From positions 1-34,797 of the forward strand of contig CAIYYT010000265.1 in NCBI GenBank assembly GCA_903930455.1: a DNA stretch of 34,797 nt, written 5' to 3'. The translations under genes and the position numbers were made by a program. Below are positions 24,308 through 33,737 of this stretch, piece after piece (position 1 is the stretch's first letter; the number at the start of each line of letters is the position of its first letter). This DNA is from an uncultured bacterium. GTDB lineage: Bacteria; Zixibacteria; MSB-5A5; CAIYYT01. Below the pieces are notes generated by a model, which was given only the letters and a program-made list of their open reading frames with translations, had not been told where the DNA came from and did no database searches.

Positions 24308-25159
24308 ATGAGCGAGAAAATGACATGCGATACCTGCCGAGAGTTGCTGCCGCTTCTGTATGCGAAGTCGCTGTTGGACAAAGATGAAGCGCTGACTCGT
24401 GAGCATCTTAAAGGATGCCCGAAATGTCGCGCTCTCTTGACAGAGGAAAGACCTCTTTATGCCGCTGCGCGTGTCGAGGGTAATCTCTCGCCGCTTGCCG
24501 ATCATCCTGCCGGCGCGCAGCTTGATCGGTACGTCCATGCAAGAAGTAGCCTGTCCTCAGCAGAACTCGAGGAACTGGAGAGCCATCTATCCAAGTGCGG
24601 CCTGTGCAAGGAACTAATTTCGCACCTTGGTGAGTTGCCGGCAGAACTCGACGATCTAGTTGAAGGCGAGAGACTGCCGCTTCTGTCGAGATCGGAAGTG
24701 AAGCCCAGACCGAGAACTCGCATCATCGACATCGGTCGCCGTGTCTTCTGGCGACCTTTGGCGGGATATGCGGCTGCCGCCGCGGTTTTGTTGATTGCTC
24801 TGGTGATGCGCCAGGCTCCGATTCCCCAGGCCATCCCAACGATCTCTGGAACAATATCAACAACGAGCCGTGGAGACAAGCAGACCGCCGTCTTCTTCTC
24901 AACGGCGAGAGCGTGTTGCCTTGTCCTAAAATACTACGTCGGCCCCGAACCCGGGCATCGGTATGACATGGAGATCAGATCCGAGAAAGCAAGTTGGCCG
25001 TCACAGGTTATTCGTAATTACACAGACTTCGATCCCCAGGGTAACGCGACTCTGAAAACACTAATTGAAGTCGGCGAGTATCGGCTGATTGTCTGCGACA
25101 TTGAGGGGGAGGATACCATCAGAGTAGTGAAACCCTTTGAACTGAAAGCTCAGAACTAA
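24308..25159 (+). CDS. Membrane anti-sigma factor with two zinc-finger domains
   Basis: 283-residue single-pass membrane protein that should hold the ECF sigma factor inactive. The first zinc finger has Cys7, Cys10, His33, Cys37 and Cys40. A second anti-sigma-type finger has His93, Cys97 and Cys100 (HLSKCGLC). One transmembrane helix (about 141-157, GYAAAAAVLLIALVM) follows a basic segment. The remaining roughly 125 residues would be periplasmic and match no domain I recognise; they contain a Cys-Cys pair and beta-like segments. The ATG at 24308 was chosen because the upstream extension overlaps the sigma gene and looks non-coding. The ribosome binding site is weak (AGGAG, far upstream). It ends 9 bases before the stop of the convergent CHAT gene. 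Confidence 0.85.
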   Translation: MSEKMTCDTCRELLPLLYAKSLLDKDEALTREHLKGCPKCRALLTEERPLYAAARVEGNLSPLADHPAGAQLDRYVHARSSLSSAELEELESHLSKCGLCKELISHLGELPAELDDLVEGERLPLLSRSEVKPRPRTRIIDIGRRVFWRPLAGYAAAAAVLLIALVMRQAPIPQAIPTISGTISTTSRGDKQTAVFFSTARACCLVLKYYVGPEPGHRYDMEIRSEKASWPSQVIRNYTDFDPQGNATLKTLIEVGEYRLIVCDIEGEDTIRVVKPFELKAQN

Positions 25160-25168
25160 TCGGGAAGC

Positions 25169-27877
25169 TTACTCAGAGACTCGCCAGTCGCCAACTGCGA
25201 TGAATGCCCCCCAGAGACATGGATGATCGGGAAGGCCCTTGCTGCGCGTTTCGGCAATCTGATTTAGTGCGAGAGCGCGCATCGTCACTGCTAGATTGCT
25301 GCCGCGCGAAAGGTAAAGCTGCTTCATGACTTTGGCCGTCTCGTGATCATCAACTTGCCACAGCGCGCTGATCACCGTGCGGGCACCTGCAAGCAGAAAT
25401 GCGCGCCGCAGTCCATAGACTCCCTCCCCCGCCTTTATGTCGCCAAGGCCTGATTCGCAGGCAGATAACACGACCCAGTCGACGGAAGTAAGATCGAGAT
25501 CTGCAACCTCGTAGGCTGTGAGGATTCCGTCGTCGGCCACAAGTCCATCCGTCGGCTGACCCCGTACCCCGGCACCAGCAAGATACAGCCCGGAATTCAG
25601 AAGTGGATTTTGAAGACTGGGAGCGTCGTCCAAATAATCCTGGGAATCAGCGCCAGGTGCTGTGTTGGAGCTTTGGAAGAAGCCATGAGTGGCAAGGTGC
25701 AGCACTCTTTTGCCCGGGGCCTCTTGTTTGAATCGTCCTTCGCGCGCATCTGCACCGATGAGAAGAGTGTGGGGTTCTCCCCGACGCTGCTGCCAAGCAG
25801 CGACGACGTCGTTGATCTCTCTTCTGGTGTATGGGAGTGGAGACAGCCCTGTCATCTCTTCGCTGTCTACCGCTGATGAACCGGCATAGAAGTCCGGATC
25901 CCCCAGCGCCAGCAGTCCGCTTCCCAACTCACGTTGGCGATCAAGTCGCAGCAAATCTCGACCGGCGGACAAGTAGTGGATCGGATGCTCTTCAATCAAA
26001 TACCGGCCATTTTCGTTCTTGAGGCATGCAAATGACACCAAGTTGAGGGCCCCGTCCGGAGCGATGTAAATTGTCTCGGTCGTGGCGAGTTTTCCTACGA
26101 ACGGTTCCCATAGCACTTGATAGAGCTTTCTCAGGGTAGAATCAGATCCCTCGATCAGTCTCTGATCGAGATCAGGCCACCTATCAGCAGCGATGGTCAT
26201 GTCATTGCGGTACTGACTGATCAGAGAATCGATGGGGCCGCATGCTCCCAGGTCGGTGATCATCGAGGGACCCTTGCGTGTCAGCAACACTCCCAAATAC
26301 CGTGATTGAGGCTTCTCGTTGTGTAAGGGCACAAACCGATACTCAAGATATTCGATTAGCGCGCTGTTTTTGGGAAGCTGTCTGCCGACACGTACGGAGC
26401 CGACCTTTCGCGAATTCGTTGCCTCCCGATAACTAAGACTCCGCGCCGCCAATTCACTCTCCAATTTGTCGCACACGCGGCCAAGAGAATCCATTTGGGC
26501 TCTGAGCAGAGGAATTTCACTTTGCGCCGGCCTACTGCCACTATGTAAATGAGAAAGACTTCGCTTATTCTTCCACAGCTTCTCTGCGAGTTCCCTCGTT
26601 TCTCGATCGTCTTCTCTAATCAAGCCCCGGTTGCGCAGGAATATTTCGTCGGAGACTTCTCCCTTCGATGCAAAAATGACGTCGGCGGCCTGCTCAAGCG
26701 ACTTGGCGTCTCTGATTCCAGAAAGCCGAAAGTACGACAAGTATTTATTCCCCCTGACACGCATGGTCTCCGAGTTCCGCAGTGCCTCGATCTCGGTCAT
26801 CACCCAGCAGTTACTTACAAAGTTATCGTGGGTTATGTCGAAAGCACGTTTGCCGGATCTTAGGGCTTGTTGATAGTTGCCAATCGAGCACCAATACTTG
26901 GCATAGAGACTGAGAGACCCCGCCACGTCACGATGGTTTGAGCCATAGGCGCTCTCTTGAATTGCCAGAGTTTTTTCGCACAGAGAGCGAGCCCGATCAT
27001 AATTCCCGAAACGGAGGTCAAGTTCTGCCTGTTTAGAAAGCACGAGGGCTACGTCGGGACTCTCTTCTCCTCCTTGAGCCACCTCGATATCCAAGGCGCG
27101 TTGCAAGAGGGCTACCGCTTCAGGATAACGTTGAAGGCCTGAATAAGCTTCCGCGAGATTCTGTAGACAGGTGACGAGCGTGGAAGTATCCGGTGCTGGA
27201 TCACTCTCAAGCGTGCCAAGCTCCTTTTCGAAGCCTTCGGCTGCCTCGGAAAACCTGTCGAGGGAAAGGTATAAGTTGTTGAGGTTATTGTTCACGATGC
27301 TCAGGTATAGCTTAGCTAGATCCGGGCGGCTGTCACAGATGGCGAGGGCTCGCTGAAAACATCTCATCGCCGTCGAAAAGCGGTGCTGATCATTTGACAC
27401 TGATGCATAGTTGTTCAGAACTCTCAGCAGACCGAGTGAGTCGGGTTTGGGCGATTTTTCCCAAATGCCGAGGGCTTGCTCAAACAGCACACGGGCTCTA
27501 GCACATTCCCCGAACGCCCAGCAACAAACACCCTTGATCCTCAGTGCCCGAGCAAGCATGGGATCCAATGGATAGCTATGTTGTTGGCGAATGCTTATCA
27601 CGGCGCTGACTATTAACAGCGCTTTTCGGAGCTTCCCACTGTTGAGCGCGGCATCGGCTAGATCGTAAAGCGAAGTCGCAAATGCGGTATCAGTCTGAGT
27701 CCATTCGGAACCATGTTTCGTCAGCGCTAGTTCCATCAGCACGATCGCGGAGTCGATTCCACCCGCATTCCTGAGAGAATCGGACTCGTCGGCCAGAGTT
27801 TGCCATCCTTGCCCCGCCGCTATAGCGAAAAAGAAAGCAGAGAGCGCAAGGTAGTACCACAATATTCTTCCCAGCAT
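25169..27877 (-). CDS. Secreted TPR-CHAT caspase-like protease
   Basis: 902-residue protein. The N-terminal 20 or so residues (MLGRILWYYLALSAFFFAIA) form a signal peptide or anchor. A long tetratricopeptide region follows (about 25-390), with repeats such as YPEAVALLQRALDI and YDRARSLCEKTLAI. After a helical linker comes a C-terminal CHAT domain (about 555-900). The caspase-like dyad is intact: His731 in HLATHGFF and Cys807 in LSACESGLG, with the downstream GARTVISALWQVDD typical of CHAT. The ATG at 27877 has TTGAGG 6 bases before it and yields the signal peptide; the longer frame adds unconvincing residues. CHAT proteases cleave specific partner proteins after a trigger sensed by TPR. The substrate is unknown. 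The gene is convergent with the anti-sigma gene, so cleavage of that or of the surface protein is a testable guess. Confidence 0.88.
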   Translation of the reverse strand: MLGRILWYYLALSAFFFAIAAGQGWQTLADESDSLRNAGGIDSAIVLMELALTKHGSEWTQTDTAFATSLYDLADAALNSGKLRKALLIVSAVISIRQQHSYPLDPMLARALRIKGVCCWAFGECARARVLFEQALGIWEKSPKPDSLGLLRVLNNYASVSNDQHRFSTAMRCFQRALAICDSRPDLAKLYLSIVNNNLNNLYLSLDRFSEAAEGFEKELGTLESDPAPDTSTLVTCLQNLAEAYSGLQRYPEAVALLQRALDIEVAQGGEESPDVALVLSKQAELDLRFGNYDRARSLCEKTLAIQESAYGSNHRDVAGSLSLYAKYWCSIGNYQQALRSGKRAFDITHDNFVSNCWVMTEIEALRNSETMRVRGNKYLSYFRLSGIRDAKSLEQAADVIFASKGEVSDEIFLRNRGLIREDDRETRELAEKLWKNKRSLSHLHSGSRPAQSEIPLLRAQMDSLGRVCDKLESELAARSLSYREATNSRKVGSVRVGRQLPKNSALIEYLEYRFVPLHNEKPQSRYLGVLLTRKGPSMITDLGACGPIDSLISQYRNDMTIAADRWPDLDQRLIEGSDSTLRKLYQVLWEPFVGKLATTETIYIAPDGALNLVSFACLKNENGRYLIEEHPIHYLSAGRDLLRLDRQRELGSGLLALGDPDFYAGSSAVDSEEMTGLSPLPYTRREINDVVAAWQQRRGEPHTLLIGADAREGRFKQEAPGKRVLHLATHGFFQSSNTAPGADSQDYLDDAPSLQNPLLNSGLYLAGAGVRGQPTDGLVADDGILTAYEVADLDLTSVDWVVLSACESGLGDIKAGEGVYGLRRAFLLAGARTVISALWQVDDHETAKVMKQLYLSRGSNLAVTMRALALNQIAETRSKGLPDHPCLWGAFIAVGDWRVSE

Positions 27878-28142
27878 GGATACCTCAATCACCAGCAAGT
27901 CCCGGCAGTGTGGACATGCTGCCAAGTTTATCCCTGAGTTTAGAGCCATCGCAGGCCATGCACTCCCGCAGCTGGCTCTGGAAAACCGCCGAGGTCAACT
28001 GAGGGAATCCAATCAAGAGTAGCGACGGAATCCTCCCCATAATTCGTACTGGCAATATTCTTACCGCACCTGAGGAGAACGTAGCATCTGGGAAAGATCC
28101 CTGCAAATGCTTTTTTGATCTATTCTTGTGATTGTCCAGTTC

Positions 28143-28155
28143 TTTAACAAGAAGT
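28143..28155 (+). repeat. Direct repeat TTTAACAAGAAGT, copy 1
   Basis: Identical to 28563-28575, exactly 420 bases apart. It may be a target-site duplication or a regulatory repeat. Confidence 0.5.
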
Positions 28156-28182
28156 GCACCACGGCGACTCCCAATTCGTCAA

Positions 28183-28560
28183 TCAACTGAATTGATCCGT
28201 TGGTCCACTAACACTAACGTAAATTGGCGCTACTATTCTGTCCCGCCACCGACGGGCACGGATTTCAAGCGTGCCTGACAGTCCTTTCTTCATCATGCTG
28301 AGCTCAACTGAGATACTCGTACGGATCACGGTCGTCAGGCCGACTTCGTTGCTTCTTTCCTCTACAGAGAGTCTGGAACTCCGGGATAGCAGACCTGTTG
28401 TCTCAACCTCATATTCCTACTCACGATCGTAGATGACTTGCGAGAAGATCAGGGGTCTGGGCTGTTTGCTCACCTCCGTTTCCAATCTGATAGAAGCCGG
28501 CAAGGGGCAATGCAGAAAATCAAGCTGAGAGAACAACAGCGAACTCAATTCATAAATCAT
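28183..28560 (-). pseudogene. Possible degraded small gene (one in-frame TAG)
   Basis: Starting from an ATG at 28560, the minus strand reads 47 codons, a TAG at 28417-28419, then 77 more codons to TGA at 28183-28185. The second part has a beta-strand-like pattern (TTVIRTSISVELSM, then APIYVSVSGPTD) and codon use like neighbouring genes. No family is recognised and no strong ribosome binding site is seen. It may simply be chance. Confidence 0.2.
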
Positions 28561-28562
28561 TA

Positions 28563-28575
28563 TTTAACAAGAAGT
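28563..28575 (+). repeat. Direct repeat TTTAACAAGAAGT, copy 2
   Basis: Partner of 28143-28155. It lies 2 bases beyond the start of the possible degraded gene. Confidence 0.5.
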
Positions 28576-28848
28576 AAGCTGGGAGTAGTAGACTATTTTA
28601 GAACTAATGATTCCCGCGACATGCCTTCGGGATCAGTTCTCCGTGCCATACTGTGGAATAGGGCATCCCCGCTACCAACATCAAGATACCCTTGGAAGAG
28701 AGAAGACTGTGTGGCACGAGCATGATTGACGTCGGGTTCCTAAAGGTCAACGGAATGCGACAAGCCGCTCGTAGCGGGTTGCGATTCTCATTGACAATCT
28801 CGTCCCAACAGAATCTCTTATAGCAAGAACTAATGGGAGGAGGGTGAA

Positions 28849-31293
28849 ATGAAGATTCCGTGTTTGATTCCACTGCAGGCTGGCAGCCTGATCGGCTTGT
28901 TGAGTCGTAGACTGGTAGCGGTATTTGGAGCTCTTATGCTCGTTTCATGTCAAAGAATGGAAGCGCCCCGCTTCCTGACTCCTGTACCATTCACGGCCGT
29001 TCATATTGACGACGATTTTTGGGCTCCAAAGATTGAGATCAACCGCACCGTTTCGATCCCGTCGGCATTCAAGCAGTGCGAGAAAAATGGCCGTATCGAC
29101 AATTTTGCTCTGGCGGCGGGCAAAATCAAAGGTGAGCACAAGGGGGATTTTCCATTCGATGATACCGATGTTTACAAAATCATCGAGGGAGCCTCGTACG
29201 CCCTCGCCGTGAAATATGACGGGCGATTGGACGCATACCTCGATAGTGTGATCGCTCTCATCGCTGGGGCTCAGGAGGCCGACGGCTATCTTTACACGTG
29301 CCTTACCAATAAGTGCAAACGACTCGAACAGTGGTACGGCAAGGGGCGATGGGACAGGATTAACAGCCACGAGCTTTACAACTGCGGCCATCTGTATGAA
29401 GCGGCTGTCGCTCATTACCAGGCGACCGGTAAGAGAAGCCTCTTGAACGTTGCTATCAAGAACGCCGATCTAGTAGACAGAGTTTTTGGTCCGGCCGAAG
29501 GGCAGAAGAAGACACCCTCGGGGCATCCGATTATCGAAATGGCTCTTGTGAAGCTTTACCGGGTTACCGGCGAGGTGCGCTATCTAAAGTTGGCCCGATT
29601 CTTTATTGATGAAACCGGAAAAGGGACCGATGGCCACAAGTTGAGCGAATACAGTCAGGACCATAAGGCCGTTGTCGATCAAGATGAAGCGGTCGGTCAT
29701 GCCGTTCGTCTGGGCTACCTCTATTCGGGCGTGACCGATGTGGCATCGCTAATGAACGATTCAGCCCTGATGAACGCCTCGGAAAAGGTCTGGAACAATG
29801 TCGTTTCAAAAAAGCTGTACATTACCGGAGGAATAGGCTCGCGGGGGATGGGTGAAGGATTCGGACCCAATTACGAGTTGCCCAACATGACCGCCTACTG
29901 CGAGACGTGCGCCTCCATTGCCAATGTCTTCTGGAATTATCGGATGTTTCTCAACAAAGCAGATTCGCGCTATTATGATGTGCTCGAACGGGTACTTTAC
30001 AATGGCGTGATTTCGGGCGTGTCGCTTTCCGGCGACAAGTTCTTTTATGACAACCCGCTCGAGTCGAACCATACGCACGAGCGAGCCCCGTGGTTTGGAT
30101 GCGCCTGCTGTCCGGGGAACGTTACGCGATTTATGGCATCTGTTCCCGGGTATATCTACGCCACCACTCCTGACGCCATCATTGTGAACCTGTTTATCAA
30201 TAGCCATGCCGAAATCCCGGTAGGGAAAGACACTGTCGTAATGTCGCAGAATACCAATTATCCGTGGGATGGAACGGTAACGATTAGTATCGACAAGCCG
30301 AGCACAAAGCGTCTCGACCTGATGGTGCGCTTGCCGGGTTGGGCGGGCAATAAGGTTGGTCCATCCGATCTTTATCATTTTGCGGATTCAACCGGCGAAT
30401 CGGTTCTCTTCTATCTGAATGGGAAGAAGTTGCAGCCTGAGATCACGAACGGCTACGCGCATTTTCGGAAGCGCTGGAATAAGGACGACAAGATTCAGAT
30501 GTCCATGCCGATGCCGGTGCGAAAGATTCTGGCTAATCCGCAAGTGGAGTCCGACCGGGGCAAAATTGCCTATCAACGCGGACCGCTTGTTTACTGTTTT
30601 GAAGACAAAGACAACAATGATGGCTGGATGTTCGATCTATACGTTCCCAAGGAAGAAGAAACGCGTCATCAGTTCGAACCGGGTCTTTTGGGTGGAATTA
30701 CCACCTTGACTATGAACGGATATAAGGTTGCTGTGAACGGAGCAGATACAACCGTCGATAGAACCGTGTTGAAGGCCATTCCATACTATGCGTGGAATAA
30801 CCGGGGCACCGCAAATATGGTAGTATGGATGCCTGCGGCGAAGGAAAACGTATTCACCAAGATGGGCGGGAGCAAAGAGATGGAGGCGACCGCATCTTCA
30901 TCTTTGGAATGGGTATGGGGACTGAATACGGCCTTCGACCCCCAAAGCTCCGCCGATATCGACAAGAGTTATTTCTATTTCTGGGCGAGTGAACATCCGG
31001 AGGAGTGGGTGCAGTACGACTTCAAGAAACCGATCACTCTGTCTGAATCCAAAGTATATTGGCTGAATCTCGATCATTACGACGGCAACTATCGAGTACC
31101 TGAGTCCTGGGGTCTGATGGTCAAGGATTCGAAAGGGAACTGGGTGAATGTGGTCACGGCCGATCCCTACGGATTAGAACTCAATAAGTATAATGCAGTG
31201 ACCTTCAAACCGGTTAACACCTCGGCAATCCGAATGAAGGTGAAACCTCAGAAAGGGAGCTTCGCCGGAATACTGGCGTGGAGGGTCAGCTAA
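28849..31293 (+). CDS. GH127 (DUF1680) beta-L-arabinofuranosidase-like lipoprotein with discoidin-like C-terminus
   Basis: 814-residue glycoside hydrolase family 127 enzyme. It removes beta-L-arabinofuranose, in characterised members from hydroxyproline-linked arabinosides of plant glycoproteins. The cysteine-zinc active site of HypBA1 is recognisable: Glu336 as likely acid/base, Glu352 and Cys354 (CETC), and Cys420-Cys421 (GCACCPGN) as nucleophile and zinc ligands. The Glu336 to Glu352 spacing of 16 is the same as in HypBA1. A lipobox LVSC gives lipid-modified Cys34, so the protein is membrane anchored. The last 140 residues look like an F5/8 discoidin-type sugar-binding domain (EEWVQYDFKKPITLS). 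GGAGG sits 7 bases before the ATG. Some relatives act on other plant sugars, so the exact substrate is inferred. It is convergent with the glycyl radical operon. Confidence 0.88.
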   Translation: MKIPCLIPLQAGSLIGLLSRRLVAVFGALMLVSCQRMEAPRFLTPVPFTAVHIDDDFWAPKIEINRTVSIPSAFKQCEKNGRIDNFALAAGKIKGEHKGDFPFDDTDVYKIIEGASYALAVKYDGRLDAYLDSVIALIAGAQEADGYLYTCLTNKCKRLEQWYGKGRWDRINSHELYNCGHLYEAAVAHYQATGKRSLLNVAIKNADLVDRVFGPAEGQKKTPSGHPIIEMALVKLYRVTGEVRYLKLARFFIDETGKGTDGHKLSEYSQDHKAVVDQDEAVGHAVRLGYLYSGVTDVASLMNDSALMNASEKVWNNVVSKKLYITGGIGSRGMGEGFGPNYELPNMTAYCETCASIANVFWNYRMFLNKADSRYYDVLERVLYNGVISGVSLSGDKFFYDNPLESNHTHERAPWFGCACCPGNVTRFMASVPGYIYATTPDAIIVNLFINSHAEIPVGKDTVVMSQNTNYPWDGTVTISIDKPSTKRLDLMVRLPGWAGNKVGPSDLYHFADSTGESVLFYLNGKKLQPEITNGYAHFRKRWNKDDKIQMSMPMPVRKILANPQVESDRGKIAYQRGPLVYCFEDKDNNDGWMFDLYVPKEEETRHQFEPGLLGGITTLTMNGYKVAVNGADTTVDRTVLKAIPYYAWNNRGTANMVVWMPAAKENVFTKMGGSKEMEATASSSLEWVWGLNTAFDPQSSADIDKSYFYFWASEHPEEWVQYDFKKPITLSESKVYWLNLDHYDGNYRVPESWGLMVKDSKGNWVNVVTADPYGLELNKYNAVTFKPVNTSAIRMKVKPQKGSFAGILAWRVS

Positions 31294-31367
31294 AGATAAC
31301 TCTTGCCGGGGCTGTTTTCGAGGTGTCCGACTTCCTGCAAGCCGCAAGCCTTTATCGCGATTACGTG
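31294..31367. other. Short gap between convergent GH127 and glycyl radical genes
   Basis: 74 bases. It contains a tandem GCAAGCC repeat and a weak 5-base-pair hairpin (GATTA/TAATC). No convincing terminator was seen on either strand. Confidence 0.4.
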
Positions 31368-33731
31368 TTAATCCGAGCTGTGCTCTGTCCTCCGAATAAT
31401 CTCATTCTGAAGACTGATCCCGAGGTCGACGAAATAGTCGCTATATCCCGCAACGCGGACAATTAGATCGCGGTATTTCTCCGGAGACTGTTGCGCCTGT
31501 CGAAGCGTTTCGGCGCTAACGACGTTGAATTGGATATGATGACCATCCAACTTGAAGTAGGTGCGGACTAGTTGCGCCACCTTGAGCATACCTTCCTCAT
31601 CGGCCAGCAGCTGCGGAGTGAACTTCTGATTGAGAAGCGTACCGCCGGTCTTAAGGTGATCCATTTTGGCGGCCGACCTGAGAACGGCAGTTGGGCCTTT
31701 CCGGTCCGCGCCTTGCACCGGCGAGATCCCTTCAGATAATGGCTCGCCGCACTGGCGACCGTCGGGGGTCGCCCCCACGACGCTTCCGAAATAAATGTGA
31801 CACGTGGTAGGCAGAAGGTTGATGCGAAAATGTCCGCCCCGTGTATTTGGTCGACCATCGATAAGAGAAAAATACGTCTCGAATACGTGACGCATGATGT
31901 CGTCGGCGTAATCATCATCATTGCCATACTTCGGCGTATGATTCCACAATTGATTTTGCATCGATTCGCATCCCTGGAAATCATCTTTGAGCGCGAGCAA
32001 TAGCTCAGCCATAGTTATGTCTCGATTGTCATACACATGGTACTTGATGGCCGCAAGAGAATCGGTGATTGTGCCCAAACCAACCCCTTGGATATATGAC
32101 GTGTTATATCTGGTTCCACCATCGTTGTAGTCTTTACCGTTAGCAATACAGTCATCGATCAGAATTGACAGGAACGGCGCGGGCAGATACTCCGCCCAGA
32201 GACGCTCGATAATGACATTCCCCTTGATCTTGATACCGATGAAGTACTTGAGTTGGGCGACAAATGCTTCATACAGAGCAGCGAAATCGCGAAAAGCTAT
32301 CGGGTCGCCTGATTTGAGACCGATTGATTGTCCGGTGTGGGGATCAACACCATCATGCAGCGTGATTTCGAGTACCTTGACCAGATTGAAGTAACCGGTA
32401 AGGATGTATGCTTCTTTGCCGAACGCGCCTGTCTCCACGCAACCGCTGGCGCCGCCATTGCGGGCGTCCTGAAGCGACTTCCCTTGGCGTAGCATCTCGG
32501 CGACGATGGCGTCGGCGTTAAAAAGCGACGGTTGCCCGTACCCCGTCCGAATGATCTTAAGCGCGCGCATGAGAAGCCTGTCCGGACTCTTCTTGCTGAT
32601 TTGGACCATTGAACTGGGCTGAAGCAGGCGCATCTCTTCGATCACGTCTAGAATGAGATAGGATAATTCGTTGGTGGCGTCCTCACCGGTTTCGGTCACT
32701 CCGCCAAGGTTGATCAAACAAAAGTCGGTATAGGTGTTGCTCTCCTGCGCGGTCACGCCGATTTTAGGGGGCGCCGGCTGATTGTTGAATTTCACCCAGA
32801 ACGACTGAAGCAGCTCGGCAGCACGCTCGCGAGTCAAGAGCCCGTCTTCAATATCGCGACGATAGAACGGCAGCAGATGATGATCGAGTCGCCCGGGGTT
32901 GAATGAATCCCACGTGTTAAGCTCGATAATTACACCCAGATGAACGAACCAGTAGTACTGCAGGGCTTCCCAAAACGTGCGAGGCGCATGAGCCGGAACA
33001 TGCCGGCAGATACTCGTCATCTCCCTTAACTCTGCTGCTCGCACCGAGTCAGTTTCCGACCTCGCCATTTGATCGAGCCTGTCGGCGTAACGGCTCGCCA
33101 AATGGATCAGCGCATCGGCCGCGATCGCCATCGCATTCAATTCCTCGCGTTTGTCGAATGCGGCCGGATCGTTGTAGAAGTCCAGGCTATCAATACTTCG
33201 CTGGATATCCTGTTTGACATCGACAAGACCCTGACGGTAAATCTTATCTCCAAGAACGGTATGTCCCGGCGCCCGCTGCTCCTGAAATTCGGTGAAAACA
33301 CCTGCCTGATAGGCCGCGCGCCATTCAGAATCGACCGATTTGATGATTCGGTCCCTTATGGAACGGCCCGACCAGAACGGTATAATTTCTTCCTGTTGCG
33401 TGCGGCGCGCGAATTCGTCAACTCCAAACGAGACCTTTTCGCGGGAATGGATGATCTCAAAATCCTTCAGCGAGTGAGTGCAGATTTCCGGGTAAGTTGG
33501 AGCGGCTTTGGGGGATGGCCCACGCTCTCCGACGATCAACTCGCCCGGATTTGCGCAGATTGTCATTTTTTCAGTGATGTATTTGAATGCCAGCGCACGC
33601 GAGACCGGCACTGAGACTCGGCATGCAATATCGCTCTGATAGAAATCGGTGAGGAGTCTCGCCCGTTCCAGCGAAATCGTTGGAGCCGCATTAAGGCTCT
33701 GCTCCCGGAGCCGTTTTATCCGCTCGTTCAT
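31368..33731 (-). CDS. hypD: Glycyl radical enzyme, trans-4-hydroxy-L-proline dehydratase (HypD) type
   Basis: 787-residue oxygen-sensitive glycyl radical enzyme, full length. The radical site is Gly762 in RVAGYSDYF near the C terminus. The catalytic cysteine is Cys431, with Glu433 in SGCVETGAFGKEAY. As I recall them, the active-site residues of the Clostridioides HypD structure (His160, Asp278, Ser334, Phe340, Cys434, Glu436, Tyr450, Thr645, Gly765) all fall on identical residues here with a constant offset of minus 3. Dehydration of hydroxyproline to pyrroline-5-carboxylate is therefore the best call. GGAGG for this gene lies inside the last codons of the activase gene, 6 bases upstream, so the two are coupled. 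No proC is visible in the window to finish the usual pathway. Confidence 0.85.
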   Translation of the reverse strand: MNERIKRLREQSLNAAPTISLERARLLTDFYQSDIACRVSVPVSRALAFKYITEKMTICANPGELIVGERGPSPKAAPTYPEICTHSLKDFEIIHSREKVSFGVDEFARRTQQEEIIPFWSGRSIRDRIIKSVDSEWRAAYQAGVFTEFQEQRAPGHTVLGDKIYRQGLVDVKQDIQRSIDSLDFYNDPAAFDKREELNAMAIAADALIHLASRYADRLDQMARSETDSVRAAELREMTSICRHVPAHAPRTFWEALQYYWFVHLGVIIELNTWDSFNPGRLDHHLLPFYRRDIEDGLLTRERAAELLQSFWVKFNNQPAPPKIGVTAQESNTYTDFCLINLGGVTETGEDATNELSYLILDVIEEMRLLQPSSMVQISKKSPDRLLMRALKIIRTGYGQPSLFNADAIVAEMLRQGKSLQDARNGGASGCVETGAFGKEAYILTGYFNLVKVLEITLHDGVDPHTGQSIGLKSGDPIAFRDFAALYEAFVAQLKYFIGIKIKGNVIIERLWAEYLPAPFLSILIDDCIANGKDYNDGGTRYNTSYIQGVGLGTITDSLAAIKYHVYDNRDITMAELLLALKDDFQGCESMQNQLWNHTPKYGNDDDYADDIMRHVFETYFSLIDGRPNTRGGHFRINLLPTTCHIYFGSVVGATPDGRQCGEPLSEGISPVQGADRKGPTAVLRSAAKMDHLKTGGTLLNQKFTPQLLADEEGMLKVAQLVRTYFKLDGHHIQFNVVSAETLRQAQQSPEKYRDLIVRVAGYSDYFVDLGISLQNEIIRRTEHSSD

Positions 33732-33737
33732 ATGCTC

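Larger units (their letters stand above)
27878..28848. other. Long gap with a flanked broken open frame and promoter regions
   Basis: 971 bases between the divergent CHAT and GH127 genes. It must hold both promoters. It also contains a 13-base direct repeat (28143-28155 and 28563-28575) that brackets a minus-strand frame of 126 codons broken by one TAG. No RNA gene or clear promoter was recognised. Confidence 0.5.

Noticed and set aside
27878-27949. 24-residue extension of the CHAT protein
   Set aside because: The internal ATG at 27877 has a good ribosome binding site and begins a signal peptide. The extension would bury it.
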